Of a stretch of DNA of 64,000 nucleotides, positions 16,756 to 25,565 are shown in pieces. The DNA comes from Embleya sp049739465 (GTDB lineage Bacteria; Actinomycetota; Actinomycetes; Streptomycetales; Streptomycetaceae). A program made the translations under genes and the position numbers. The notes under the pieces were generated by a model. It was given only the letters and a program-made list of their open reading frames with translations. It did not search any database and was not told where the DNA came from. The stretch lies in contig NZ_JBMHHY010000007.1 of NCBI RefSeq assembly GCF_049739465.1, positions 276,065 to 340,064 of the forward strand. The letters are read 5' to 3'. Each line of letters begins with the position of its first letter. Positions within the stretch are counted from its first letter, which is position 1.

Positions 16756-17994
16756 ATGATCATGGGTCGGCCGAATCCACCGCCGTCCGAAACCGGGCCC
16801 GCACCGCTGATCGCCAGACCCGTCGACCCGCCACCCCCGCACATCCGCGCCGCACCGGGCCGGTTCACTCGGGAAAACACCGCGATCGCGGCCGCATTCG
16901 TGCTGTTCGTGCTGCTCGGCTGTGCCACCGCCGCGCTCGGCAGCGCGATGCCGGCGCTGCGCCGCGAGTACGGCGGGGGCAACCTGGTGATCGTCTACAA
17001 CCTGGGCGCCTTCCTGACCATCGCCGTGTTGGGCTTCGGCCGCTGGTCCGAGCGGGCCCGGGCGCTGAGCACCGGGCCGCTCGCGGGAGCCTTCGTCGTG
17101 GGGTGTCTGGTGATCGCGTGGGCGCCGGACCGGCTCACCCTGATCCCCGGCGTCGCGTTGGCGGGGGCCGGCTACGGCGGGTTGGCACTGGCCCTCAACA
17201 GCGCGTTCGCACGCGGCTTCGGGGAACGTCGGGTCACGATGCTCAACCTGCTCAACGGGGCGTTCGGCGCGGGCGCGGTCTGCGGGCCGATCGCGGTCGC
17301 GATGGCCGACGACCCGGGAACGGTGTTCCTGCTCCTGGCCGTTGCCATCCCGCTGACCTGGCCGGTACATACCCGGGCGGCGGCCGGGGCACCGGCCGAC
17401 CACACGCCCGCCGAACCGGTGCCGGTGCCGGTGCCGGTCCGCCAACGCGCCGGTACCTGGGCGCCGTTCGCGTTGTTGACGTTCGTCTACGCGGGCATCG
17501 AGACCGGAATCGGTGCCTGGGAGTCCACCCACCTGACCGAACTGGGCACCGGGTCGGGCGCCGCCGCGGTGTTCACCGCCCTGTTCTGGACCAGCCTCGC
17601 GCTCGGCCGACTGCTGGTCCCCGTCCTGGCCCCGGACGTGCCGCCCGGACGCCTGGTCGTCGGCGGCCTGGCCGGTGCGACGCTGCTGCTCCCGTTCGCC
17701 GCGTTCGGCGCGGCGACACCGGTGGTGTACGCGAGCGTGGGGGTGGCCCTGGCGCCGGTATTGCCCAGTGCGTTGGCCTGGATGGCCGCCGTCACCGGAC
17801 CCGCGGTGGCCGACCGCTCCACCGCCACGCTCCTCACCGCGAGCATGATCGGCGGCGCGTGTCTGTCCCTGCCGGTGCAACTGGCGGCGGACTCGGGCCA
17901 CCCGGCCGCCATCCCGTGGACCTTCGCCGCGATCGGCTGCGTGGCGTGTGCCGCCGCGCTGCTGACGATGCGCACCACCCGACCCCGGGACTGA
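16756..17994 (+). CDS. MFS transporter
   Basis: A 412-residue major facilitator protein with about 12 helices. A proline-rich cytoplasmic N-terminus of about 38 residues precedes TM1 (FVLFVLLGCATAALGSAMPA). A central loop containing a PVPVPVPVRQR stretch separates the two halves. It resembles the sugar/fucose permease-like branch, but the substrate is not evident. The start at 16756 (ATGATCATGGG) has AAGGGA upstream. It diverges from the ROK regulator and lies 240 bp before the 6-phosphogluconolactonase gene, so it may export the cluster product or import a precursor. The 240-bp gap after it has repeated CTGCCGAG words but no gene. Confidence 0.88.
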   Translation: MIMGRPNPPPSETGPAPLIARPVDPPPPHIRAAPGRFTRENTAIAAAFVLFVLLGCATAALGSAMPALRREYGGGNLVIVYNLGAFLTIAVLGFGRWSERARALSTGPLAGAFVVGCLVIAWAPDRLTLIPGVALAGAGYGGLALALNSAFARGFGERRVTMLNLLNGAFGAGAVCGPIAVAMADDPGTVFLLLAVAIPLTWPVHTRAAAGAPADHTPAEPVPVPVPVRQRAGTWAPFALLTFVYAGIETGIGAWESTHLTELGTGSGAAAVFTALFWTSLALGRLLVPVLAPDVPPGRLVVGGLAGATLLLPFAAFGAATPVVYASVGVALAPVLPSALAWMAAVTGPAVADRSTATLLTASMIGGACLSLPVQLAADSGHPAAIPWTFAAIGCVACAAALLTMRTTRPRD

Positions 17995-18234
17995 ACCGAC
18001 CGCCCTGCGCGGGGCGTTCGGGACCGAGCCCGCCCGAAGACCCGCCGAGCCTGCCGACCAGCCCACCTGCCGAGTCTGCCGAGCCTGCCGAGCCGACACC
18101 ACTGCCGATCCGACGCCACTGCCGACCCCGGCCCCCGTGCCCGTCCCTCGACTCCTGCCCGCCACGTCTTCGATCCTCCCCGCTCGATCGCGTCGCCGTT
18201 CGCGGCGCTCGGATTCGTTTCGAAGGAGCTCGTC

Positions 18235-18966
18235 ATGGGCCGACCCGTCCCGGCCACCCGACACCGCAATCTGCGCACGGCGGACGAACTGGCCGACGTG
18301 GCCGCCGCGCAGTTGCGTTCCTGGATCCGGCACACCTCGCGCCGCAAGGGGTCCTGCGTACTGGCCCTGGCCGGCGGCAGCACCCCGGCGGCCACCTACC
18401 GACTGCTCGCCGCGGGCGAACTGCCGCTCGATCGGCTGCACATCGTGCAGACCGACGAACGAGTCAGCACGGATCCGGCGGGCACCGCCGCGTCGGTGAT
18501 CGAGGCCAATCTGATCGGGCCCGCCGCGATCCCCGCCGACCATTGGCATCCGCTGTGGTTGCCCCCGGAGCACGATCCGGACGCGGCGGCGGCGACCTAC
18601 GGGCGCACGCTGATCCGACTGCGGCCGGCCGGTGTCCCGGACATCGCCGTCCTGGGCCTGGGTACCGACGGCCATACCGCGTCGTTGTTCGGCGAGTGTC
18701 CACCGCCCGCCGATGCCGGTCCGGTCGCGGCCGTGGGGCCGTACCAGGGGTCGATCCGGGTCACCCTGACCTCGCGCGTGCTGCGCCGCGCCGAGCACCG
18801 GATGGTACTGGCGAGCGGCCCCGGCAAGGCGCCCGCGGTCGCCCGGCTGCTCAGCGGTGCCACCACCGCCGCCGATACCGCCGCGACCGTACTGGACCCG
18901 GACGGACTGCTCCTGACCGATCACGCCGCGGCCCGCCCCGGGCCCGAGCCGGCGTTACCGCGATGA
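18235..18966 (+). CDS. pgl: 6-phosphogluconolactonase
   Basis: A 243-residue protein of the glucosamine-6-phosphate isomerase/6-phosphogluconolactonase fold. Key motifs are VLALAGGSTPAATYRLL, IVQTDERV and GLGTDGHTASLFGEC, the lactonase signature. It hydrolyses 6-phosphogluconolactone in the oxidative pentose phosphate pathway. The ATG at 18235 has AAGGAG upstream. Its stop overlaps the start of the kinase gene (ATGA). Being inside a candidate cyclitol operon rather than next to zwf and opcA, it probably raises flux toward sedoheptulose 7-phosphate; that role is inferred. Confidence 0.92.
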   Translation: MGRPVPATRHRNLRTADELADVAAAQLRSWIRHTSRRKGSCVLALAGGSTPAATYRLLAAGELPLDRLHIVQTDERVSTDPAGTAASVIEANLIGPAAIPADHWHPLWLPPEHDPDAAAATYGRTLIRLRPAGVPDIAVLGLGTDGHTASLFGECPPPADAGPVAAVGPYQGSIRVTLTSRVLRRAEHRMVLASGPGKAPAVARLLSGATTAADTAATVLDPDGLLLTDHAAARPGPEPALPR

Positions 18967-20072
18967 CCGCCCCGAGTCGCGGCAGCGAGCCGTTCGACCC
19001 GGAGCGGGCCGGCGCCGATCGACGGCCGGTGGTGGTCTTCGACCTCGGCGGCACGTGGTGGCGGGTCGGCGTGTACACCGGCGCCGCCGAGGTGCGCGTA
19101 CTGCGGCGCGACGCGGCGATCAGCCGACGCACCCGCCCCGGGCCGGTGCCCCGATTACAGCGCGCGCTGGTGGACTTCGTGGTCGAACACGCGATGAGCG
19201 CGGCCCGCCGGTACGAGGCCGACACGGTCGGCATCTCGCTCGGCGCCGCGCTCAACGGGCGCACCGGCCGGGTCCTGGCCAGTGCCCCGCTGTGGGGACC
19301 CCGGATCGCCCCCTGGGACCTGCGCGCCGAACTCGCCGAACGGGCCCCCGAACTGCGCTGGTTCGTGCTCAACGACGTATCCGCGCTCGCCTACGCCATT
19401 CTGCTGCGCGAGTTCCCGACCGCCCGGGTGCGCCGCGCCGCCGCGCTGACCGTCAGCACCGGCATCGCCTGCCGCACCATCGACCTGCGCGACGGCCACA
19501 TCCCGCTGGACCCGGAACACGGCCTCCAGGGCGAGATCGGCCACCTGCCCGCGCACTGCGAGCTCGACGGCCGCACGATCCACGCCGAATGCGACTGCGG
19601 AGCCCGCGATCACGTGGCCTCCTTCGCCTCCGGGCCCGGCATCGAAAGCCTGCTCCGCACGCTGCCCGAGACCCGCGGGCTGCGCACCCGGGCCGCCGCG
19701 CTCGACACCGATCCCCGCGAGTTGTTCCGCACCGCCGTCCGGCGCGGCAGTACCTCCGCACAGACCCTGCTCGACGCGATCACCCGGCCGCTGGCCCACG
19801 TGCTGCTCGCCCAGGCCACCCTCGACCCCGAGGTGGGCACGACGTTCGTGTCCGGCGGGGTCGCCGAGGCGTTCGGCGAGCAGTACCGGGCCAGCCTGCT
19901 CCGCAATTTGCGGGCGCTCGGCCTGTACGGAATCAGCACCGTGGACGACACCTACTTCGACCGTCGGCTGGCCATCGTGGCCGGCGACGGACTCGACGCC
20001 CTGCGCGGCGTCGGCTTCCACGTCAGAGGAGTCGCCGCGGCCGGCCGCCGGGCCGGCGCCGCCCCCCGCTGA
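18963..20072 (+). CDS. ROK/glucokinase-like kinase, candidate cyclitol kinase
   Basis: A 369-residue sugar-kinase-like protein. The phosphate-1 motif is VVFDLGGTWWRVGVYTG, and the central SLGAALNGRTGRVLAS, GIACRTIDLRDGHIPL and LQGEIGHLPAHC segments fit a ROK active site. The zinc motif is atypical: ECDCGARDHVASFASGPG keeps CxCG but lacks the GC that follows in most ROK kinases. In acarbose biosynthesis a ROK protein (AcbM) phosphorylates 2-epi-5-epi-valiolone, and here the gene sits directly upstream of the matching cyclase, so a cyclitol 7-kinase is favoured over glucokinase. It overlaps the lactonase stop by 4 bp. Confidence 0.82.
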   Translation: MTAPSRGSEPFDPERAGADRRPVVVFDLGGTWWRVGVYTGAAEVRVLRRDAAISRRTRPGPVPRLQRALVDFVVEHAMSAARRYEADTVGISLGAALNGRTGRVLASAPLWGPRIAPWDLRAELAERAPELRWFVLNDVSALAYAILLREFPTARVRRAAALTVSTGIACRTIDLRDGHIPLDPEHGLQGEIGHLPAHCELDGRTIHAECDCGARDHVASFASGPGIESLLRTLPETRGLRTRAAALDTDPRELFRTAVRRGSTSAQTLLDAITRPLAHVLLAQATLDPEVGTTFVSGGVAEAFGEQYRASLLRNLRALGLYGISTVDDTYFDRRLAIVAGDGLDALRGVGFHVRGVAAAGRRAGAAPR

Positions 20073-20125
20073 CCGAGCCGGCCGCACGGCAACCCCAAGT
20101 CCGCCCCACCGAAAGGCACTTCCGC

Positions 20126-21274
20126 ATGAAGACCTGGACCGTCGAAGCCACCCAGCGGGTCACCTACTGGGTGCGCAGCACGGAGCACCTGCTCGCCCTG
20201 GACAATCCGGAGCTCCGGCACGCCGCGCAGCTGCGTCCCGGCGCCCGCCGGCTGGTCGTGGTCGACGACGAAGTGGCCCACTTATACGGCGATGCCCTCT
20301 ACGCCTACTTCCACCACCATGACGTCGACGCGCACGCCCTCGTGCTGCGTTCCGACGAGGCCCGCAAGACCGCCGAGAGCCTGTTCGCGGTGGTGGACGC
20401 CGCCGATCGGGCCCGGATCAATCGGCGCAGCGACCCGATCGTCGCGGTCGGTGGCGGGGTGTTGACCGACATCGTCGGCATGGCCGCGAGTCTGTACCGG
20501 CGCGGCACCCCGTTCGTTCGGGTGCCGACCACGCTGATCGGCCAGATCGACGCGGCGGTCGGCGCCAAGACGGCGATCAACTTCGGGCCGCACAAGAACC
20601 GGATCGGCACCTACCACCCGGCCGTCACCACGCTGCTCGACCGCGACTTCCTGCGCACCCTGCCGGCCCGGCATCTGGCCAACGGGCTGGCCGAGATCGT
20701 CAAGATCGCCCTGGTCGTCGACGGCGACCTGTTCGAGCTGCTCGACGCGCACGCCGAGGAACTGCTGGCCGGTCGGATGGCCGGGGAGCGTGGCCGGGAG
20801 GTGCTGGAGCGGGCGGTCACCGGGATGCTCGGCGAACTCGAACCCAACCTGTGGGAGCACGAGTTGCGCCGGCTGGTGGACTTCGGCCACACCTTCGGTC
20901 CGAGTATCGAGCTGCGCGCGGAGCCGGCGCTGCTGCACGGCGAGGCGGTCGCCGTGGACATGGCGCTGTCCTGCGTGATCGCCCGCGAACGCGGCCTGCT
21001 CGGCCGTGAGCAGACCCGCCGCGCGCTGCGTCTGCTCGACCGGATGGGTCTGCCGCTGACCCACCCGGTGGCCGGCCCCGAACTCCTCCTGGAGGGCCTC
21101 GCCGACGCCACCCGGCATCGCGACGGACACCAACACCTGCCGTTGCCCTGCCGGTTGGGCAGCGCGGTGTTCGTCGAGGACCTCACCTCGGCCGAGTTGC
21201 GCCGCGCCCACGCGCTCACCGTCGACGCCGCCGAGTGCCTGCGGCTGACCAGTCCCGCGGGCGGCGGGCGATGA
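20126..21274 (+). CDS. Sugar phosphate cyclase, 2-epi-5-epi-valiolone synthase-like
   Basis: A 382-residue member of the dehydroquinate synthase superfamily. NAD-binding VGGGVLTDIVGMAASLYRRG, then RVPTTLIGQIDAAVGAKTAI and the metal ligands in LANGLAEIVKIAL, VDFGHTFGPSIE and LLHGEAVAVDM are all present. The pattern IDAAVGAKTAINF...HKNRIGTYHP resembles 2-epi-5-epi-valiolone synthases such as AcbC more than AroB (SSVGGKTGVN) or 2-deoxy-scyllo-inosose synthase. Such enzymes cyclise sedoheptulose 7-phosphate to a C7 cyclitol. The ATG at 20126 has GAAAGG upstream. It is the committing enzyme of the cluster; the precise product would need assay. Confidence 0.85.
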   Translation: MKTWTVEATQRVTYWVRSTEHLLALDNPELRHAAQLRPGARRLVVVDDEVAHLYGDALYAYFHHHDVDAHALVLRSDEARKTAESLFAVVDAADRARINRRSDPIVAVGGGVLTDIVGMAASLYRRGTPFVRVPTTLIGQIDAAVGAKTAINFGPHKNRIGTYHPAVTTLLDRDFLRTLPARHLANGLAEIVKIALVVDGDLFELLDAHAEELLAGRMAGERGREVLERAVTGMLGELEPNLWEHELRRLVDFGHTFGPSIELRAEPALLHGEAVAVDMALSCVIARERGLLGREQTRRALRLLDRMGLPLTHPVAGPELLLEGLADATRHRDGHQHLPLPCRLGSAVFVEDLTSAELRRAHALTVDAAECLRLTSPAGGGR

Positions 21275-22440
21275 CCGGCGACCCGCGCCCGTCCGGGTGG
21301 CGCGCGGACAATCCGACGCTGGTCCGCCGGGGCGTCCGGGCCGAGTTGACACACCCGGTGATCCTCGAATCGCCGGACGGACGACTGCCGTTGCGGATCC
21401 TGCGGGCCGGCGTCTGCGGCACCGACCTGCAAATCCAGCGGGGGGTGCGGGCGGATGTGGCCGAGATCCTCGGTCACGAGGGCCTGGCCCTCGACGAGAA
21501 TCGGGGGTCGGTCCGGCCGGTCGTGTTCAACCCGGTCGATCCGGCGGCCCAGGACCGGATCCTGGGGCACAGCCGGGACGGGATCTTCCGCCGCTATGTG
21601 CCCGCACCCGAGCCGGACGACCCGGAGTTGGTCGACGTGCGGCCCGAACTGGTCGCGGATCTGGCGCCGTTGATCGAACCGCTGGCCGCCGTGCTGTACG
21701 GCTGGGACCTGCTCTCCCCGGCCGGGCGACCCGCCACGGTGGGCATCTGGGGCGCGGGCAGCACCGCGCTGCTGGCCGCGGTGGTCGGCGAACTGTACGG
21801 CGTGGAAACGCATCTGGTGCATCCGCGCGCGGATCGGCTGCGTTTCGTCGCGGCGTTGGACGTGCTCGGCCGTACCGGGCTCTCCGGTGCGGCCGGGCGT
21901 CCCGGCGGGCCCAAGGACCTGCACGCGGCGTTTCTGTGTCTGCCGCGCGAGGCGGCGCCGGCCGCGCTGGCCGCGATCGTCGAGGCGCTCGCGCCGGACG
22001 GCATGGTGGACCTGCTGGGCGGCTTCGGCTCCGGGGATCGGCATCCGGCCGTGCTCGACCCGAACCTGGACGCCGCCGTGGACCTGGGCGCGGTCCGGCG
22101 GGCGAATGTGTGCGGTCGGCCGGATCCGGGCCGGCATACCGACGCGCGCACTCCGCAGGGCCGGATCCGGCTGGTCGGACACCGGGGTACCGCCGCCCAC
22201 CACCTGGCCGCCGCCCAGCATCTCCTGGTCGAACACCGCGCCCGGTTCACGCCGTTGGTGACACACGTGCTGTCCCTGACCGCGGCCCGGGTCGCGCTGC
22301 CGGCGGTGGCTCGCCGGGCCCGACCGGCGTACGGCCCGGACGAGCGGGTCAAGATGGTGATCGATCCGACCCTGGACGGCGACACCTGGCGACCCCCGGA
22401 CGCGGTCACCACGGTCGGCGACCTGTGCGGTGCCCGATGA
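21271..22440 (+). CDS. Medium-chain (zinc-type) dehydrogenase 1
   Basis: A 389-residue MDR-family protein. The catalytic zinc region is visible as AGVCGTDLQIQRG with GHEGLALDE downstream. The Rossmann segment TVGIWGAGSTALLAAVVGEL follows at about residue 155. The usual four-cysteine structural zinc lobe is absent: the segment after GHE has no cysteine. It resembles glucose-dehydrogenase-like and cyclitol dehydrogenases, and would oxidise or reduce a ring hydroxyl of the cyclitol. It overlaps the cyclase stop (ATGA) and the next dehydrogenase start (ATGA), so translation is likely coupled. Confidence 0.85.
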   Translation: MTGDPRPSGWRADNPTLVRRGVRAELTHPVILESPDGRLPLRILRAGVCGTDLQIQRGVRADVAEILGHEGLALDENRGSVRPVVFNPVDPAAQDRILGHSRDGIFRRYVPAPEPDDPELVDVRPELVADLAPLIEPLAAVLYGWDLLSPAGRPATVGIWGAGSTALLAAVVGELYGVETHLVHPRADRLRFVAALDVLGRTGLSGAAGRPGGPKDLHAAFLCLPREAAPAALAAIVEALAPDGMVDLLGGFGSGDRHPAVLDPNLDAAVDLGAVRRANVCGRPDPGRHTDARTPQGRIRLVGHRGTAAHHLAAAQHLLVEHRARFTPLVTHVLSLTAARVALPAVARRARPAYGPDERVKMVIDPTLDGDTWRPPDAVTTVGDLCGAR

Positions 22441-23597
22441 CCGCCGGCGGCCGGGACGGCTATCCGGTCCGGGAGTTCGGGCCCGGCCTCGGCGACCGGC
22501 ACGGCACCACCGGCAGATCCGGCACGCTGCCGCTGGGGGCAAGCTACCGACGCCTGGACAACGTGGCCGGCGTGCCCACACTGCGTACCGCCACCGTCAG
22601 CGCCGGCTCGGTCCCCGCCGCCGAGGCGCGCGTGGTGATCGCGCCGAGCCTGATCGGGGTGTGTCGGTCGGATCTGCGCGAGTTGACCGGCGAACGGCAC
22701 GGGCGCGCCGACTTCGGCCACGAGATCGTCGCCGAGGTGGTCGGTTCGCACGGCCCGTCGGGCATCCCCGCACCGGGCGAGCGGGTGATCTTCGATCCGC
22801 ATCCGGCGCTGACCGCCCGCACGTCCGGGTTCGCCGAACTGGTCGAACTCTGCGGCACCGGGCCCGCCGTCCGCGCCGCGCTGCGTGCGCTGCCCGCGCA
22901 TGTCCCGTCGCCGCGCGCGGTGTTGACCGAGCCGTTGGCCTGCGCGTGCCACTGTCTGGGTCGGCTCGACGCGGTGGCCGCCGCGCTGGAGTTGCCGCCG
23001 GACGAACCGGTCCTGGTGGTCGGCGCGGGCCTGGCCGGCACCCTGATGGCCACGGTCCTGTACACCCGGGGGGTACCGACCCGACTGGTCAACCGCAGTC
23101 GGCCCCGGCTCGACTTCCTGGCCGAACGCGACGTGTTGCCCCGCGAGTCGCTCGGCTCGCTCGGCTCGCTCGGGGCCGGCGACCGGGTCGACCGGCTGAT
23201 CCTGGCCACCGCCTCGGCCGATCCGGCCGGCCTCGACGCGGCGCTCGAACTGCTGCGTCCCGGCGGGTTGTTGGTGCTCTACGCGGGCACCCGGCCGGGG
23301 CCGGGCATGCGCGGCCTGGACCTGGATCGGCTGCGCCGCGCCGAGCGGGTGGGCCGAATCCCGGTATCCGGCGGCCATGTTCGGGTGATCGGCACACACG
23401 GCGCGCTGCCGAGGGACTTCGCCGAGGCGCTGTCCGTACTGAGCGAACACCATCCCGCCGGCCCGGGCGGCCGACCGCCCGGCGCCGCGCTCGAACGCCT
23501 GCTCACCGACCGCCTGGAACTGGACCGAGCGGCGCGCGAGTTGCCCGGCTTCGCACGTACCGGATTCATCGGGAAACCGGTCGTGGTGCCCGCCTGA
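22437..23597 (+). CDS. Medium-chain (zinc-type) dehydrogenase 2
   Basis: A 386-residue MDR-family protein paralogous to its neighbour. IGVCRSDLRELTGE and DFGHEIVAEVVGSHGP give the catalytic zinc Cys and His-Glu, and EPVLVVGAGLAGTLMATVLY the cofactor fold. Again no four-cysteine structural lobe. A short GSLGSLGAGDR stretch reflects a TCGCTCGGC repeat in the DNA. Two consecutive dehydrogenases suggest either two oxidations or an oxidation that prepares the ketone for the following aminotransferase. It begins with a 4-bp overlap. Confidence 0.83.
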   Translation: MTAGGRDGYPVREFGPGLGDRHGTTGRSGTLPLGASYRRLDNVAGVPTLRTATVSAGSVPAAEARVVIAPSLIGVCRSDLRELTGERHGRADFGHEIVAEVVGSHGPSGIPAPGERVIFDPHPALTARTSGFAELVELCGTGPAVRAALRALPAHVPSPRAVLTEPLACACHCLGRLDAVAAALELPPDEPVLVVGAGLAGTLMATVLYTRGVPTRLVNRSRPRLDFLAERDVLPRESLGSLGSLGAGDRVDRLILATASADPAGLDAALELLRPGGLLVLYAGTRPGPGMRGLDLDRLRRAERVGRIPVSGGHVRVIGTHGALPRDFAEALSVLSEHHPAGPGGRPPGAALERLLTDRLELDRAARELPGFARTGFIGKPVVVPA

Positions 23598-23645
23598 CCC
23601 GTACCCGACCCGCCCCTGCCCCGCACCGAGCCCGGAGAAGGAACC

Positions 23646-24776
23646 GTGACCGACATCGGCACCACCTCCCGCATCAAGATCCCGCGCTACCACTACGACC
23701 GCCAATTCCCGGACCTGGAGGCCCTGATCGGCCGGATCCGGCAGGCCCTGCGCAGCGGCGACTACATCCTCGGCTCGACCGTCGAACACTTCGAGGAACG
23801 GTTCGCGAGCTACGTCGGCACCCGGCACGCGGTCGGCGTCAACTCCGGAACCGACGCCCTCACCATGGCGTTTCAGGCGCTGGGCATCGGGCCCGGCGAC
23901 GAGGTGATCACCGTCGCCAACACCTTCCACGCATCGGTCCTGGCGATCACCGAGGCGGGCGCCCGACCCGTGCTCGTGGACTGCACACCGGACGACTACC
24001 TGATCGACCTGGACCAGGTCGAGGCGGCGATCGGGCCGCGTACCCGCGCGCTGCTCGTGGTCCACCTGTTCGGCAAGGCGGTGGACATGGACCGGGTGCG
24101 CGTCCTGGCCGATCGGCACGGGCTGGCCGTGGTCGAGGACTGCGCGCAGGCCGTCGGCGCCCGCTGGAACGGGCGCCGGGTCGGCGCGTTGGGCACGGTG
24201 GGCTGCTTCAGCTTCCACCCCAGCAAGAATCTGGCCGCGGCCGGCGACGCCGGGGCGGTGACCACCGACGTACCCGAACTGGCGGCGCGAATCCAGGTGT
24301 TGCGCGCACTCGGCCAGCGGGCGCAGAACGATCATGTCACCCGCGGCCACAACAGCAAGCTCGATGTCCTCCAGGCCCTGGTCCTGGACCACAAGTTGGA
24401 CGCGCTGGACGCGTGGAACGCCCACCGGCGCACGGTCGCGGAGCGCTACGCCGCCCGACTCGCCGCACTCGGCCTCACCGGCGCGCGGCCCGCCGGCGAC
24501 CGGCACGTGTTCCACCTCTACCAGGTGGCCGTACCGCATCGGGATCGGGTCCTGACCGGGCTGCGGGCGGGCGGGGTGGACGCGGTGATCCGCTATCCCG
24601 TGCCGATCCACCGCCAGCCGGCCTTCGCCGACCTGGGCCTGACCGGCGCGTTTCCGCATGCCGAGCGGCAGGCGAGCGACACGTTGTGTCTGCCGATCCG
24701 GCCCGATCTGACCGACCACGAGATCGACTACGTCGTGGACGCCGTGGCCGCCCTGGCCGGCCCGGCGCGGCCGTGA
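23646..24776 (+). CDS. DegT/DnrJ/EryC1/StrS-type PLP aminotransferase
   Basis: A 376-residue fold-type I aminotransferase. Landmarks are HAVGVNSGTDALTMAFQALG, the PLP-anchoring VVEDCAQAVGARWNG and the Schiff-base lysine in GCFSFHPSKNLAAAGDAGAV. The class aminates keto-sugars and keto-cyclitols, as in aminoglycoside and C7N-aminocyclitol pathways. The GTG at 23646 follows GGAGAAGGAACC. It lies 48 bp after the second dehydrogenase, so an oxidation-transamination pair on the ring is the simplest model. Family call is firm; substrate is inferred from context. Confidence 0.92.
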   Translation: MTDIGTTSRIKIPRYHYDRQFPDLEALIGRIRQALRSGDYILGSTVEHFEERFASYVGTRHAVGVNSGTDALTMAFQALGIGPGDEVITVANTFHASVLAITEAGARPVLVDCTPDDYLIDLDQVEAAIGPRTRALLVVHLFGKAVDMDRVRVLADRHGLAVVEDCAQAVGARWNGRRVGALGTVGCFSFHPSKNLAAAGDAGAVTTDVPELAARIQVLRALGQRAQNDHVTRGHNSKLDVLQALVLDHKLDALDAWNAHRRTVAERYAARLAALGLTGARPAGDRHVFHLYQVAVPHRDRVLTGLRAGGVDAVIRYPVPIHRQPAFADLGLTGAFPHAERQASDTLCLPIRPDLTDHEIDYVVDAVAALAGPARP

Positions 24777-24813
24777 CATCCCCTCCACCAACTCGCACCG
24801 GAGTGTCCATCAC

Positions 24814-25473
24814 ATGAACGCCACCATAGTCCCGGCCCTGCTCGGGGCGGATCCGCTGCATCTGGGCCAGGCCGTCCTGGCCGCCGAGCGGGCCGGCGCC
24901 GAACTGCTTCATCTCGACGTCATGGACGGCTGCTTCGTCCCGGCCATCAGCTTCGGGACGCGCACCGTGCGGGCCGTCGCCCGGCACACCGGGCTGCCGC
25001 TCGACGTGCATCTCCAGGTCTGCGACCCCCGACCATACCTGGACGAGCTGATCGACATCGGCGTGCGGGGCGTCTCGGTGCACGTGGAGAGCACGTCGCA
25101 ACTCGCCGCGCTGCTCCGCACGTTGGAGACGGCGGGCGTGTCGCGTGGGGTGGTGCTCAATCCGGGCACGCCGCTGTCCGCGGTGCACGAACTGTTGCCG
25201 CTCGTCGACCAGATCACCCTGATGACGTCCAGTCCGGGGACCAGCGACTATCTCGACTTCCTGGTGCACAAGGTGGAGCGATTGCGCCGGTTGCTCGAGC
25301 AGGAGGGCGCGGAGCGGATCCGGGTCACCGTGGACGGCGGGGTGACCGCCGCCCGCGTCCGCGCCCTGGCCCGGGCCGGCGCCGACCACCTGGTCGCCGC
25401 GTCGGCCGTGTTCGCCGCCGCGGGCGGGCCCGAGGCGGGCCTGGCCGCCCTCCGCGCCGAGACCGTGGGCTGA
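24814..25473 (+). CDS. rpe: Ribulose-phosphate 3-epimerase family protein
   Basis: A 219-residue TIM-barrel enzyme. The active-site signatures are LLHLDVMDGCFVPAISFG, LPLDVHLQVCDP and VTVDGGVTAARV, with the phosphate-binding VAASAVFAA near the end. It interconverts ribulose 5-phosphate and xylulose 5-phosphate, feeding transketolase and sedoheptulose 7-phosphate formation. The ATG at 24814 follows 37 bp after the aminotransferase. With the lactonase at the other end of the operon it suggests a dedicated precursor supply. It could instead epimerise a pathway-specific sugar phosphate. Confidence 0.9.
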   Translation: MNATIVPALLGADPLHLGQAVLAAERAGAELLHLDVMDGCFVPAISFGTRTVRAVARHTGLPLDVHLQVCDPRPYLDELIDIGVRGVSVHVESTSQLAALLRTLETAGVSRGVVLNPGTPLSAVHELLPLVDQITLMTSSPGTSDYLDFLVHKVERLRRLLEQEGAERIRVTVDGGVTAARVRALARAGADHLVAASAVFAAAGGPEAGLAALRAETVG

Positions 25474-25565
25474 CCCCCGCCGCCGCCGGACCACCGCCCG
25501 CGCCTTCGGGCCCGGTGCGGCCCGGTCCGGCGTCGGCGCGGTCGATCACCCGGGTGAATACACCT

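Noticed and set aside
20126..21274. Reading the cyclase as shikimate-pathway AroB
   Set aside because: The substrate-region pattern IDAAVGAKTAINF differs from AroB and no other shikimate gene is nearby.
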